Below are positions 25,253-33,889 of a DNA stretch of 64,000 nucleotides, one piece after another. A program made the position numbers and the translations under genes. Position 1 is the first letter of the stretch, and every line of letters starts with the position of its first letter. The notes under the pieces were generated by a model. It ran no database searches. It was not told the DNA's origin and saw nothing but the letters and a program-made list of their open reading frames with translations. This DNA is from Nakamurella deserti (GTDB lineage: Bacteria > Actinomycetota > Actinomycetes > Mycobacteriales > Nakamurellaceae), in the NCBI RefSeq assembly GCF_003260015.1, contig NZ_QCXS01000003.1, positions 920,315-984,314 on the forward strand, read 5' to 3'.

Positions 25253-26971
25253 TCAGCCCGCCAGCCGCTCCAGCGGGTCACGGGGGACGGACAGCTCGGC
25301 GACGGTCGGGGTGTCGGCGGCGGCGCCGTCGCTCATCCAGCGCCGAAGGGCCAGCGTCGCGAGAACGTCGTCCTCGTTGTACTCGAGCAGCCGGCGCTTC
25401 TGACTCTCCGAGGGCGGCGCCCCGTCGGCGCCCACCGCGGCCCGGTACCAGACCATGGAGTTGGCGCCGTCGGGCTCGGGGTCACGCCAGTTGAACCCGG
25501 CCAGCGGCGCCACCGTCTTGAGCCGCTTGGACCCGGCGGCGAGGAACTCGCGGCCCAGCATCTCGTACATGTCCACCCACGACGCGCTCGACGTGAACGC
25601 CCGGACCTCCTGGGCGCTGGGCATTCCGGGGACGTCGGGGTACCGCGCCGGCGTGGAGAACAACCACCGCTCCTCGGCCTGCCGTGAATAGCAGTAGGCG
25701 GCGAAGGTCAGACCGGCGTCGTTGGCGACCAGCTGCAGCTCCCGCAGATACGCCCAGAACTCGGCGAACATGACGCCCTCGGCGCGGTCGGGCAGGGGAT
25801 GCCAGGTGACGAACGGCTGGTAACCGCCTTCGAACCCGGCACCGGTGGCCGCGGTCATCCCGGCCGCCGTCCCGCTGAGGTAGGTCCCCCACAGATAGGC
25901 GCCGTCGTCGATGAAGCACTCCATGTCGACGTCGAGTTCGATGTCGGCCCGCGGCACCTGCACCGCGTCGCGCCGCCGGATCAGCACCGCGTCGGCCTGC
26001 CAGGCGCGCGCCCGCAACCGCAGCTCCGGACCGCGCAGCGCGCCCGTGGAGCGGGACGGCGCCACCGCGGCGAGCTGGTCGTCGTCGGCCAAAGCCAGGT
26101 CGTCGATGGTGACCACCCCGACCGCACGCAACCCGGCGGCGTCGGCGCCGGGCGCGATCAGCGAGACGTCCCGACCGAGGGTCAACTCGACCGTGCACAC
26201 GGGGTTCCACGGGCAGCGGCGGCACTCCGACACCCGGCTCGGCGACGCCAGCGGCCGCTCGCGCCGCAGTGCGGCCTCGGCCACCGCCAGCCGGTCGGCG
26301 AAACGGGCGTCGTAGTCGTCGAGGATGCTGGGCGCGGACCCGGGCGCCGGTCCCGGGCCGCCGTCGGCGGCCGAGCCGCCCGCACCGAGCCCGAACGACA
26401 CCGCCCCGAACGACACCGCGGCCACGCCCCCGGGCGCGGCCAGGTCGTACCAGCAGATCGTGGTGTCGTCGGCGTTGCCCCGGCCGATCACGCCGCCGAC
26501 GGCCCGCGGCCCGGCCAGCCCGAGCTCGCCGAGCAGCCGGTGGCAGTGCGCCAGCGCCAGCGCGTCCTCGTGGTGCGGGCGCACCCGCAGCTCACCCGAC
26601 GACACCCACCGCAGCGGGTCGGTCAGCGACGACACCACCGCGCCGGCCCCGGCGTCGAGCGTCCGGTGACCCTTGATCAGCACGGGGATCCAGCCGCCGT
26701 CCGGCCCCGGCACCAGGATGTCGACGACCGCCTGGCGGCTCCCGGAGCGCAGGTCCTGGGCGAGCCGGGCGCCGTCGACGTCGACCCGCGCGGCCATCTC
26801 GACGCGGTGCACCCCGATCTCGCGGCGGATCAACGCGGCGGCCGGATCGGGGGCGGAACGGGCGGTGGGGTCCGCGGTCGGGTCGTGGTCGAGGTGGATG
26901 CGCCGACGGCAGGACGACGCGGAGCCTGCTCCGAGCCGGACCCGTTCGGTCTGTCCTGTCTGCACTGCCAC
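25253..26971 (-). CDS. TM0106-family RecB-like/RNase H-like putative nuclease
   Basis: 572 residues from GTG 26971. An N-terminal RecB/Cas4-like region carries a Cys cluster (CRRCPWNPVC, about 249-258, with an additional SSCRRR near residue 20) that could hold a metal or Fe-S cluster. The C-terminal half has an RNase_H_2-type 3'-5' exonuclease domain with acidic motifs DIELDVDMECF (about 340-350) and EYNEDDVLAT (about 535-544). Family members are thought to process nucleic acid ends, but no activity is established. It is not next to a helicase or CRISPR genes here. Confidence 0.88.
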   Translation of the reverse strand: MAVQTGQTERVRLGAGSASSCRRRIHLDHDPTADPTARSAPDPAAALIRREIGVHRVEMAARVDVDGARLAQDLRSGSRQAVVDILVPGPDGGWIPVLIKGHRTLDAGAGAVVSSLTDPLRWVSSGELRVRPHHEDALALAHCHRLLGELGLAGPRAVGGVIGRGNADDTTICWYDLAAPGGVAAVSFGAVSFGLGAGGSAADGGPGPAPGSAPSILDDYDARFADRLAVAEAALRRERPLASPSRVSECRRCPWNPVCTVELTLGRDVSLIAPGADAAGLRAVGVVTIDDLALADDDQLAAVAPSRSTGALRGPELRLRARAWQADAVLIRRRDAVQVPRADIELDVDMECFIDDGAYLWGTYLSGTAAGMTAATGAGFEGGYQPFVTWHPLPDRAEGVMFAEFWAYLRELQLVANDAGLTFAAYCYSRQAEERWLFSTPARYPDVPGMPSAQEVRAFTSSASWVDMYEMLGREFLAAGSKRLKTVAPLAGFNWRDPEPDGANSMVWYRAAVGADGAPPSESQKRRLLEYNEDDVLATLALRRWMSDGAAADTPTVAELSVPRDPLERLAG

Positions 26972-27215
26972 ACCTCGATCGACACGCCCGCCTTGACAGT
27001 GATCAGGCTAGGCGTCGGCACCGACAGAGCTCGCTGACGGAGCCGGACCGTCGCCGATCCCGCCGGCCGGACGGGTCCCCGCCGGCCGGACGGGTCCGGC
27101 TAGGCTCGGCAGACGACCGGTGGCGACGCCGCCAGGCGGGTACCGGAAGCGGTGCACACATCCACAGTCGCCGGCGGTCTGGCGGCGGCACGCGACGCGA
27201 GGCGGTCTGCACGAC

Positions 27216-27749
27216 ATGGTGGGCAACAACGCGGCACTCCGGCTGGGAGCCGCCGCCCTCGACAAGGTGGCCGGCCGCAAGCCCTCCCGGGCGACCCGGC
27301 TCGCGTCCTCGGTGGCGCGCACCCTCGGCGACCCCAAGAAGACCAAGCGGCTGATGAGCGTCGGTCAGGTGGTCGCACCCATGCTCGCCCCCGTCGCGCT
27401 CAAGGCCGTCGACAACGTCCGGCTGCTCGCCGACCAGCAGCGGGCCAAGAAGCTCGGCGTCCCCGTCGACGACGTCGCCCTCTACCGCGGCCCGACCGGC
27501 CCGGTCCGCGCCCGGCTGGACGCCGTGGCCGCCGCGGTGCGGGAACTGAAGGAGCGCCGCGGTGGCGACGCCACGGTCACCGACTTCGCCGACCGCACGA
27601 TGACCACGCTGACCGACCTGGGGATCGCGGTGAACGCCGCCGCGCCGATGCCGGCGGCCCGCCGCAAGCCCACGGTCGCGGCGGTCGAGCGCGAGTTGGA
27701 CAAGCTCGAACGCGACCTCATCACCCACCTGCTGCACTCCCACGACTGA
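27216..27749 (+). CDS. conserved actinobacterial protein, possibly DUF6474
   Basis: 177 residues from ATG 27216; an in-frame ATG at 27120 lacks the character of coding sequence. The N-terminal half is basic (KVAGRKPSRATRL, LGDPKKTKRLMSV) and contains VVAPMLAPVALKAVDNVRLL, then LGVPVDDVALYRGPTGPVRARL and a helical C-terminus predicted as coiled (VERELDKLERDLITHLL). It resembles the soluble family listed as DUF6474; function unknown. Upstream, two direct copies of a CGCCGGCCGGACGGGTCC unit lie near 27059-27098. Confidence 0.7.
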   Translation: MVGNNAALRLGAAALDKVAGRKPSRATRLASSVARTLGDPKKTKRLMSVGQVVAPMLAPVALKAVDNVRLLADQQRAKKLGVPVDDVALYRGPTGPVRARLDAVAAAVRELKERRGGDATVTDFADRTMTTLTDLGIAVNAAAPMPAARRKPTVAAVERELDKLERDLITHLLHSHD

Positions 27750-27805
27750 CCGCCGCCGGTCCCGGCGACGGGCCCGTCCGGTCGCCGGACGATAGGCTCC
27801 GGAAC

Positions 27806-28348
27806 GTGTCCGCCCCCACCGACGGCCGCTGGCGGTCCGTCCGTGCCGGCGCGTTCGCGCTCCTCGCAGCGCAGATCGCCGTGATCGGCCACCTCGCCGG
27901 TGGCGGCACACCACCGGACCTCCCGCTGCTGACGGCGATGTGTGCGCTGCTGGTCGTGGCGCTGCTGCCGCTGGCCACCCGGCGGCAGCGGTTCCCTGCG
28001 CTGCTCGTGGCCATGGCCGGCACCCAGGTCGGATTCCACCTCGTGCTGTCCCTGGCCGGCACCCACCATCCGGTGTCCGATCCCGGGGACCCGATCTTGA
28101 TGCTCGCCTTCCACGTGCTGGCCGCCCTCGTCACCGCGCTGATGTTCAGCCACGGCGAGCGGCTGCTGTTCGCGCTGCACGGCTGGCTGACCCGGCTCCG
28201 CCCCCGGCTCGGGGCGCTGCCCCCGGTGGCCGCGACGGCCGCGTGGACCGCCGTCGTCGACCGCGCGGGCCGTGTCCTGCGGTCCCGGCTGACCGGCTCG
28301 TCGGTCTCCCGGCGTGGTCCACCGACGGAGCCCGCTCCGTCCTGTTGA
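27806..28348 (+). CDS. four-helix membrane protein preceding the ycnI-copC pair
   Basis: 180 residues from GTG 27806. Four hydrophobic segments (about 10-30, 37-55, 62-82, 93-112) and a basic, disordered C-terminus. His residues cluster at the membrane edge (FHLVLSLAGTHHPVSD, FSHGERLLFALHG), which is common for membrane proteins in copper modules. It is 63 bases upstream of the YcnI gene and in the same direction. I do not recognise a named family with certainty; the copper link comes from context. Confidence 0.75.
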   Translation: MSAPTDGRWRSVRAGAFALLAAQIAVIGHLAGGGTPPDLPLLTAMCALLVVALLPLATRRQRFPALLVAMAGTQVGFHLVLSLAGTHHPVSDPGDPILMLAFHVLAALVTALMFSHGERLLFALHGWLTRLRPRLGALPPVAATAAWTAVVDRAGRVLRSRLTGSSVSRRGPPTEPAPSC

Positions 28349-28411
28349 CCCCTGCGCCACGCCCGCCGAGGGTGGGCGTCCGCGCAGCCACGCCCTGAGG
28401 GGACCTCCGCA

Positions 28412-29146
28412 ATGACCCAGCACCACCGTTCCACCGCGCGCCGGATCCGGCGCGCCACCACCGTCCTGGTCGCCGGCGGCGCCGCGCTGCTGCTCGGTGC
28501 CGGCACCGCCCTGGCCCATGTGACCGTCACCCCCGAGTCGGTCGTCGCCGGCGGCTACACCACCATCGGCTTCCGGGTGCCGAACGAGAGCGACACCGCC
28601 AACACCACCAAGGTCGAGATCCAACTGCCGGCCGACACCCCGTTCGGCTTCGTCTCCGCCCAGCAGATCCCGGGCTGGACGATCGACGTCATCGAGACGG
28701 CGCTGCCCGCCCCGGTCACCGTCGGCAACTTCACGCTCGACGAGGCCGTCACCGGCGTCACCTTCACCGCCGACGGCGCCGGACTGCCGCCGCACGAGTT
28801 CACCGTCTTCAACCTCCTGGTCGGACCGGTCCCGGACGTGGCCTCGATGCAGTTCCCGGCCGTCCAGACCTACGACGACGGCGAGGTGGTGAGCTGGAGC
28901 GAACCGACGCCGGGGAGCGGCGAGGAGCCGGAGCACCCGGCGCCGCAGCTCACGATCACCCCCGTGGACACCGCCACCGACCAGGCCGGGACCGAGTCGG
29001 CGCCGTCGGCCCCGGCGACGGACACCACCGCCCGGGTACTGGGTATCGCAGGCATCGTCGTCGGCCTCGCCGGGGTCGGCACCGGACTGGTGCTGGCCCG
29101 TGGCCGACGGTCGCGAGCCGTCCCGGACGATCGAGGAGCCGCATGA
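28412..29146 (+). CDS. YcnI-family copper-handling protein (DUF1775)
   Basis: 244 residues. Signal peptide (about 1-35, GAGTALA|HVTV) exposes an N-terminal His that, with the Trp of VVSWSEP, is the known copper(II) monohistidine brace-like site of YcnI. The DUF1775 domain (about 36-165) contains TIGFRVPNES, FGFVSAQQIPGW and FTVFNLLVGPVP. A C-terminal membrane anchor lies at about 208-230. It acts at the outer face of the membrane. Translationally coupled to copC by ATGA. Confidence 0.94.
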   Translation: MTQHHRSTARRIRRATTVLVAGGAALLLGAGTALAHVTVTPESVVAGGYTTIGFRVPNESDTANTTKVEIQLPADTPFGFVSAQQIPGWTIDVIETALPAPVTVGNFTLDEAVTGVTFTADGAGLPPHEFTVFNLLVGPVPDVASMQFPAVQTYDDGEVVSWSEPTPGSGEEPEHPAPQLTITPVDTATDQAGTESAPSAPATDTTARVLGIAGIVVGLAGVGTGLVLARGRRSRAVPDDRGAA

Positions 29147-29682
29147 GAGTCCCCCGCCGGTCCACCCGCGCCGCCCTCGTCGCCCTGGTGGTCGGCGCCC
29201 TCGCCCTCGTCGGGGCCGGCCCGGCGTGGGCCCACAACGCGCTGACCGCCAGCGACCCGGCGGACGCCGCCACCCTGGACTCGTCGCCGGCCACGGTGAC
29301 GCTGACGTTCAACGACGTGGTGCAGAACCTGCAGCCCGTCGTGACGGTGGTGGGACCGGCCGGGGACCGCTGGGAGGGGTCACCGGTCACGGTGCTCAAC
29401 AACACCGTGTCAGTGCCGGTGAACACCCTCGGTCCGGCCGGCGACTACACGATCGCCTACCGCGTCGTCTCGGCCGACGGGCACCCGGTGGAGGGCACGA
29501 CGACCTTCACGCTCACCACGGCCGGTGGCGGCACCGCCAACCCGGCGGACGCCGGCGCTGCCACACCGTCGGACTCGATCCCGGCGTGGGTGTGGGTGCT
29601 CGGCGCCGCCGTCGTGGTGGTGCTGGTCGTCGTCATCGGCGTCGTCAGCACCCGCCGGCGGACGGCCGACCAGGCCGACTGA
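29143..29682 (+). CDS. copC: CopC-domain copper-binding protein
   Basis: 179 residues. Signal peptide (about 1-30, AGPAWA|HNALT) gives a mature N-terminal His; the second conserved ligand set is SADGHPVEG (about 110-118). The CopC beta-barrel ends near residue 127, followed by a linker and a C-terminal membrane helix (about 147-170). No fused CopD domain is present, and none is encoded nearby. Together with YcnI it forms an extracytoplasmic copper-binding pair. Ends just before a strong bidirectional hairpin. Confidence 0.94.
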   Translation: MRVPRRSTRAALVALVVGALALVGAGPAWAHNALTASDPADAATLDSSPATVTLTFNDVVQNLQPVVTVVGPAGDRWEGSPVTVLNNTVSVPVNTLGPAGDYTIAYRVVSADGHPVEGTTTFTLTTAGGGTANPADAGAATPSDSIPAWVWVLGAAVVVVLVVVIGVVSTRRRTADQAD

Positions 29683-29711
29683 GGCACCGGACCGCGATCG
29701 CGGACAGCACG

Positions 29712-29744
29712 ACGGGCCGGTGCGCAGCACGCGCACCGGCCCGT
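29712..29744. terminator. perfect 14-bp-stem bidirectional terminator
   Basis: Arms ACGGGCCGGTGCGC and GCGCACCGGCCCGT pair perfectly around a 5-base loop, followed by CCTCGTCCC. It lies between the convergent copC (stop 29682) and CAP-domain protein (stop 29759) genes and can stop both transcripts. Confidence 0.88.
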
Positions 29745-29758
29745 CCTCGTCCCGGTCG

Positions 29759-31720
29759 TCAGCCCACCGTCACCGACAGGCACCGCAGCAGCTTGGTCAG
29801 CGCCGGGTTCCGGGGGCTGACCTCGGTGGCGCAGACCTGGTAGGAGCCGGCCGCCGGCACCTTGAGGGTGGCCAGGTATCCATGGTTGGCGCCGGTCCCC
29901 GGGAACGCCCGCCCGACGTCGGCACGGGAGGCGTTCGCCGTGACGGTGGTGGTCGTGGTGTAGCCGCTCGGGCCGGTCACCTTCAGCTGGACCGGGGTCG
30001 GCGTGGTGGGCACGCCCTGGTCGATCGCCCAGCCCGCGACGGTCAGCGTGCGCACGCCCCCGGCGGTGGCGGGGGTGATCTTGTCCAGCCACCCGTGCAT
30101 CCAGGCGACGGTGACGGTGCGGCACCCGAGATCGGTGGTCACCGTGGCGGTGCTGCGGCTGACCGACCGGACGCAGACCGTGTTGACCCCGTCGGCGGTG
30201 AGGGGCAGCGTCGCGCTGAAGGCGTGGTCCCGGCCGAGGCCGGACCCGAGGTCCACCGGGTAACCGGTCGCCGCGTCGAGGGTCGTCGTGGTGGTCCCGG
30301 CGCTGTTGGTGATCACGACCGCGACCGTGGACGGCGTCGTCGGGGCGTCCGGGTCGGCGGCCCAGCCGGTGACACTGACCGAACGGCGGTCCGGGGTCCC
30401 GACGGTGTCGAAGGCGCCGACCGGGGTGGCCGGGGTGACGGTGACCGTGCGGCAGCCGAGGTCGGTGACGACACCCGCGGCCCGGACACCGGCGACGGTG
30501 GCGCAGACGGCGTGCTCGCCGACGCCGGAGATCGGCGCCGTCACGGTGAATCCGTGTGCCGGGCCGGCGCCCGGGACCGCGCGGTCGGCGCCTGCGTGCG
30601 GCGCCGAGGCGACGACCGTGGTCGACGTGGCCGGACCACCGGCGAGCCGGTCGGTGACGGTGACGGTGGCCGCGGCCGTCGGCTGATCCGGATCCACCGC
30701 CCAACCGGCGACGGTGAGCGTGCGGCCGGTGACGGTGGCGCTCTCCACACCGCCGACCGGATCGCCGACGGTGTAGGTCAGGCAACCGAGGGCGGTGTCG
30801 CCCAGCCCGGCGCCGGTGTCCACGACGGTCGCGCAGACGGTGTGCCCACCACGGCCGGCGGTGACGTACGAGTGGTCAAAACCGTGCGCCGCGCCGGACG
30901 CCGGACGATCGGCGGCCAGCTCGGGCCGGGCGATCGAGGCCTGCGCGGTCGAGGTGGCGACGGAGCCGTCGGGGGCGGTGTCGGTGACGCGGATGGTGGA
31001 GGCGGCGGTCGCGAGTTCGGGGTCCAGCCCCCAGCCGGTGAGCCGGACGGTCGCACCGGTCGCCGTCAGCGACTGGAACTGCCCGACGGGGGTGGCCGCC
31101 GCCCTCGGGTCGAACGTCTGGCCGGCGTCGACGGCGTCGGTGAAGTTCACGGTGTTGAAGCTGATCCCGGCCGCGGTGACGGAGCCGACCCCGATGTAGC
31201 CGAACTTCGGGTTCAGGATGTTGGCCCGGTGGGTCGGTGACGCGAGGTAGGTGTCGAACAGGCTCTGTGCGGTCACCGCCGAGGCCGGCGACAGCTTGGC
31301 GACGTTCTCGGCCCACAGCGTGCGGGTGCCGGCGCCGTACTCGGTGACCATGGCCAGTCCGGTGGGGTTGTGCGCCAGGGTGCCGGTGCCGGCGGCCAGT
31401 TGCCCGGACCACCAGGCCGACAGCCGGTCGAGACCGCGCGCCTCCTGGACCGGCGCCACGCCGGCGCCGGCCCGAGCCGCGTTGACCAGCCGCAGCAGCT
31501 CGGCGTCGAAGACGTCGAGCGGGGAGACGTCCTGGGTCACCACGGGCAGTGCCACCACGGCTGCGGCGCTCGGTGCGGGAGCGGCGGCGGCGGGGCCGGA
31601 CGTCGCCACGGGCACGAGCAGGCCGCCGACCACGGCGGCGACGGCGACGCCGGCGAGCGCGCGGACGACAGCGGGACGCTGCCCTCCGGATCGCGCCCGG
31701 GCGTTCGGGACAGGCGTCAT
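29759..31720 (-). CDS. secreted CAP-domain (SCP/PR-1) protein with four C-terminal repeats
   Basis: 653 residues from ATG 31720 with GAAAGG at good spacing. A signal peptide (about 1-47, ending AAAA) precedes a CAP domain (about 68-190: LLRLVNAARAGAG, ENVAKLSPASA, SPTHRANILNP, FGYIGVGS). From about residue 195 to the end are four repeats of about 105-110 residues marked by GWA.DPD.PT, HGF..T, VCATV and LGCRTVTV; each has two Cys that could form a disulfide. CAP proteins are extracellular; the repeats look like beta-sandwich surface modules. No sorting signal or C-terminal anchor is present. Confidence 0.92.
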   Translation of the reverse strand: MTPVPNARARSGGQRPAVVRALAGVAVAAVVGGLLVPVATSGPAAAAPAPSAAAVVALPVVTQDVSPLDVFDAELLRLVNAARAGAGVAPVQEARGLDRLSAWWSGQLAAGTGTLAHNPTGLAMVTEYGAGTRTLWAENVAKLSPASAVTAQSLFDTYLASPTHRANILNPKFGYIGVGSVTAAGISFNTVNFTDAVDAGQTFDPRAAATPVGQFQSLTATGATVRLTGWGLDPELATAASTIRVTDTAPDGSVATSTAQASIARPELAADRPASGAAHGFDHSYVTAGRGGHTVCATVVDTGAGLGDTALGCLTYTVGDPVGGVESATVTGRTLTVAGWAVDPDQPTAAATVTVTDRLAGGPATSTTVVASAPHAGADRAVPGAGPAHGFTVTAPISGVGEHAVCATVAGVRAAGVVTDLGCRTVTVTPATPVGAFDTVGTPDRRSVSVTGWAADPDAPTTPSTVAVVITNSAGTTTTTLDAATGYPVDLGSGLGRDHAFSATLPLTADGVNTVCVRSVSRSTATVTTDLGCRTVTVAWMHGWLDKITPATAGGVRTLTVAGWAIDQGVPTTPTPVQLKVTGPSGYTTTTTVTANASRADVGRAFPGTGANHGYLATLKVPAAGSYQVCATEVSPRNPALTKLLRCLSVTVG

Positions 31721-31754
31721 GATGGACCTTTCAGGCGGACCGCACGGTGATCAC

Positions 31755-31815
31755 TCAGAGCCACGGTAGTGACTACTCAAAGTAATACCTGTATAACTGT
31801 CCGTCAGACAGCGTG
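31755..31815 (-). promoter_or_regulatory. AT-rich promoter/operator region of the CAP-protein gene
   Basis: This is the most AT-rich patch in the neighbourhood. Read on the reverse strand it contains CTGTC-TGACG-GACAG (5-bp arms), then TTATAC and GTATTACTT, then GTAGT-C-ACTAC (5-bp arms). One of the AT motifs is probably a -10 element, and the flanking small palindromes may be regulator sites. The exact transcription start cannot be fixed by eye. Confidence 0.4.
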
Positions 31816-31991
31816 CGTTGGGTCACATGAACAGGCCGTCACGGGCGCCGTCTACCGTTCGGGCACCGCCGCGCCGACTCGAACGGCCGCATCACCGACG
31901 GTCACCGGCCACCCGGTCGCCGACCCCGTCGGTGGACGCGGTCCCGGGCCGCGGTGCCGGCCAACCCGAGCTGCCCGACGAGGACACCGGG

Positions 31992-33257
31992 TCAGGCGCG
32001 GTCCTGCATCGGGAAGACGACCTCACGGATGATCAGCTGGATGGCGGCCGCCACCGGCACCGCCATCAACGCACCGGTGACCCCGAGCAGGGCACCGCCG
32101 ATGACGATCGCGACCACGACGGATCCGGTGCTGATGCTCATCGCGCGTTCCATCACCCGCGGGTACAGCCAATAGGCCTCGAAGAGGTGCTGGACCAGGT
32201 AGACGGCCCCCGCCACGATGCCGACGGTCACCGAGACCGTGAAACCGAGCAGCATCATCGAGACCCCGATGACGATCGGCCCGACGACGGGGATGAAGTC
32301 GAGCAGCGCGGCGCCCAGCGCGATCGCCCACGGGTACGGCAGCCCGACGATCGAGGCGAAGATGCCGGCGAAGATGCCCGCCTGGAGGGCGATGAGGGTG
32401 GCCCCACCGAGGTAGCCGCCCATCTGGCGCAGGATGACCTCGCCCAGCTCGGTGACCCGCTCGCGCCGGGACGCCGGAGCCAGCCGGTACGCCGCCCGCT
32501 TGATCTTGGGGAAGCCGGCCAGGAAGTACAGCGTCAGCACCAGCACGATGAGCAGGTCCACGATCAGCCCGGCGACGGTCACGCTCGCGGTCAGCACCGT
32601 GGTGCCGGCGCCGGCCGCCAGGTTCTGCAGGAAGCTGGAGTTCTGGATCTGGTCGATGACCCCGAACTTCTGGTCGAAGTTGCGGATGGTCTCGTTCTGC
32701 TGCAGGTTCGCCAGCAGGTCGGGGACCGACACGATGAAGGCGGCGACCTCGTTGACGATCGGCGGCAGCACCGCGTAGACCGCGGCGGCGATGGCCAGCA
32801 GCAGTCCGAGCATCACGACCAGCACCGACAATCCGCGGCGCAGGCCGCGGCGGATCAGGAAGCCGACCGCCGGATCGAGGCCGATGGCGAGCAGCGCCGC
32901 CACGGCGATGGTGATGAGGGTGCCGCGGAGCGAGTCCAGCGACTGGTAGGCGATCCAGGCCAGCAGCACTCCGAGGCCGCCGAGGAACCCCCACCGGAAC
33001 GGTGAGTGGTGGCGCGGGCCGCTGGAGAGCACGGCCTCCGGAGAGGCGTTGTGCGACTGCGAGTTCGCCAGCTTCACCTGCTCGGTGGGCGCCGGTTCCA
33101 GCGCCGCCTCCGCGTTGACCTCCGCGGCGTTGGCCGTGGCCGGGGACACCGCGGGAAGGGAGCCGGGGACGGGCTTGCCGGTGGAGCGCACGGCCCCGAA
33201 GCCCCGCATCGGGCCTGCGGTCAACCAGTTCTTGCCCGGGCCACGCTGGGTCGTCAT
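31992..33257 (-). CDS. AI-2E family transporter
   Basis: 421 residues from ATG 33257. A disordered N-terminus (about 1-85) is followed by about eight membrane segments and the typical PF01594 features: IGLDPAVGFLIRRGLRRG, a large extracytoplasmic loop (about 175-235), LVLTLYFLAGFPKIK, LIALQAGIFAGIFA and LDFIPVVGPIVIG near the C-terminus. Family members export small molecules or exchange ions; AI-2 transport is shown only for a few. Its start overlaps the stop of the upstream acetyltransferase by ATGA, so the two are coupled. Confidence 0.9.
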   Translation of the reverse strand: MTTQRGPGKNWLTAGPMRGFGAVRSTGKPVPGSLPAVSPATANAAEVNAEAALEPAPTEQVKLANSQSHNASPEAVLSSGPRHHSPFRWGFLGGLGVLLAWIAYQSLDSLRGTLITIAVAALLAIGLDPAVGFLIRRGLRRGLSVLVVMLGLLLAIAAAVYAVLPPIVNEVAAFIVSVPDLLANLQQNETIRNFDQKFGVIDQIQNSSFLQNLAAGAGTTVLTASVTVAGLIVDLLIVLVLTLYFLAGFPKIKRAAYRLAPASRRERVTELGEVILRQMGGYLGGATLIALQAGIFAGIFASIVGLPYPWAIALGAALLDFIPVVGPIVIGVSMMLLGFTVSVTVGIVAGAVYLVQHLFEAYWLYPRVMERAMSISTGSVVVAIVIGGALLGVTGALMAVPVAAAIQLIIREVVFPMQDRA

Positions 33258-33562
33258 TCCGCGCGCGCCGGCGCCAGGACGTCCGCGTACTCGGGGTGCG
33301 TCGCGACGTAGTCGACCACGAAGGGGCACACCGGACGCACCGTGACGTGCTCCGACCGGGCGGCCTCGAGGGCCGCCCGGGTGACCCGGGCGGCCAGGCC
33401 GCGCCCGCGGGCCGCCGGCTCGGTGAAGGTGTGCGTGATGAACCAGACGCCGTCCCGGACCACGTATTCCAGGTGCGCGACGTCGGCGCCGCCCTCGGTC
33501 ACGACGAACCGGCGGTCCGCCTGCCGATGGGTGATGTCGTGGCTGTCGCCTTGGTGAGTCAT
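33254..33562 (-). CDS. small GCN5-related N-acetyltransferase (YjdJ type)
   Basis: 102 residues from ATG 33562; a GTG at 33610 in frame is an alternative. Minimal acetyl-CoA-binding fold of the Acetyltransf_CG group: VWFITHTFTEPAARGRGLA (the RGRGLA loop binds the pyrophosphate), RPVCPFVVDYVATHPEY. These single-domain proteins lack the full GNAT N-terminal strands and have no known substrate. The stop is fused to the start of the AI-2E transporter (ATGA). Confidence 0.88.
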   Translation of the reverse strand: MTHQGDSHDITHRQADRRFVVTEGGADVAHLEYVVRDGVWFITHTFTEPAARGRGLAARVTRAALEAARSEHVTVRPVCPFVVDYVATHPEYADVLAPARAE

Positions 33563-33778
33563 GTCGCCGCCCGTTGTTCCCGCGTGGTGCGTGATGTCCG
33601 ATCGTGACACACAGCGTTCCCCGTCGCGGTGACCGTACCCAGACCCGGACCTCGGACAACGCCGCCGTCGGGGTCGGCCGCCGGGCCCGCCGCCACCGGC
33701 CGCGCCGCCCGTCGTCGCCTCGTCGGGTGTCGGACCTGCCGGTTACAGTCGTGCGCATCGGTGGGCCTCGGCGCCGGG

Positions 33779-33800
33779 CCGGACACGACGCGGTGTCCGG
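33779..33800. promoter_or_regulatory. inverted repeat in the leader of the amino acid ABC operon
   Basis: Arms CCGGACAC and GTGTCCGG pair perfectly around GACGCG, 90 bases before the binding-protein start in the 327-base divergent space (33563-33889). It could be a repressor site or an mRNA hairpin. Nothing else in this space looks like a gene. Confidence 0.45.
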
Positions 33801-33889
33801 TCCCGGCGGTACCGCACCGCGCCCTCCGCCACGTCCGTACGACCGCGATCCCGCACGCCCCGGGACCCGCCCGACATCAGGAGATCCCG

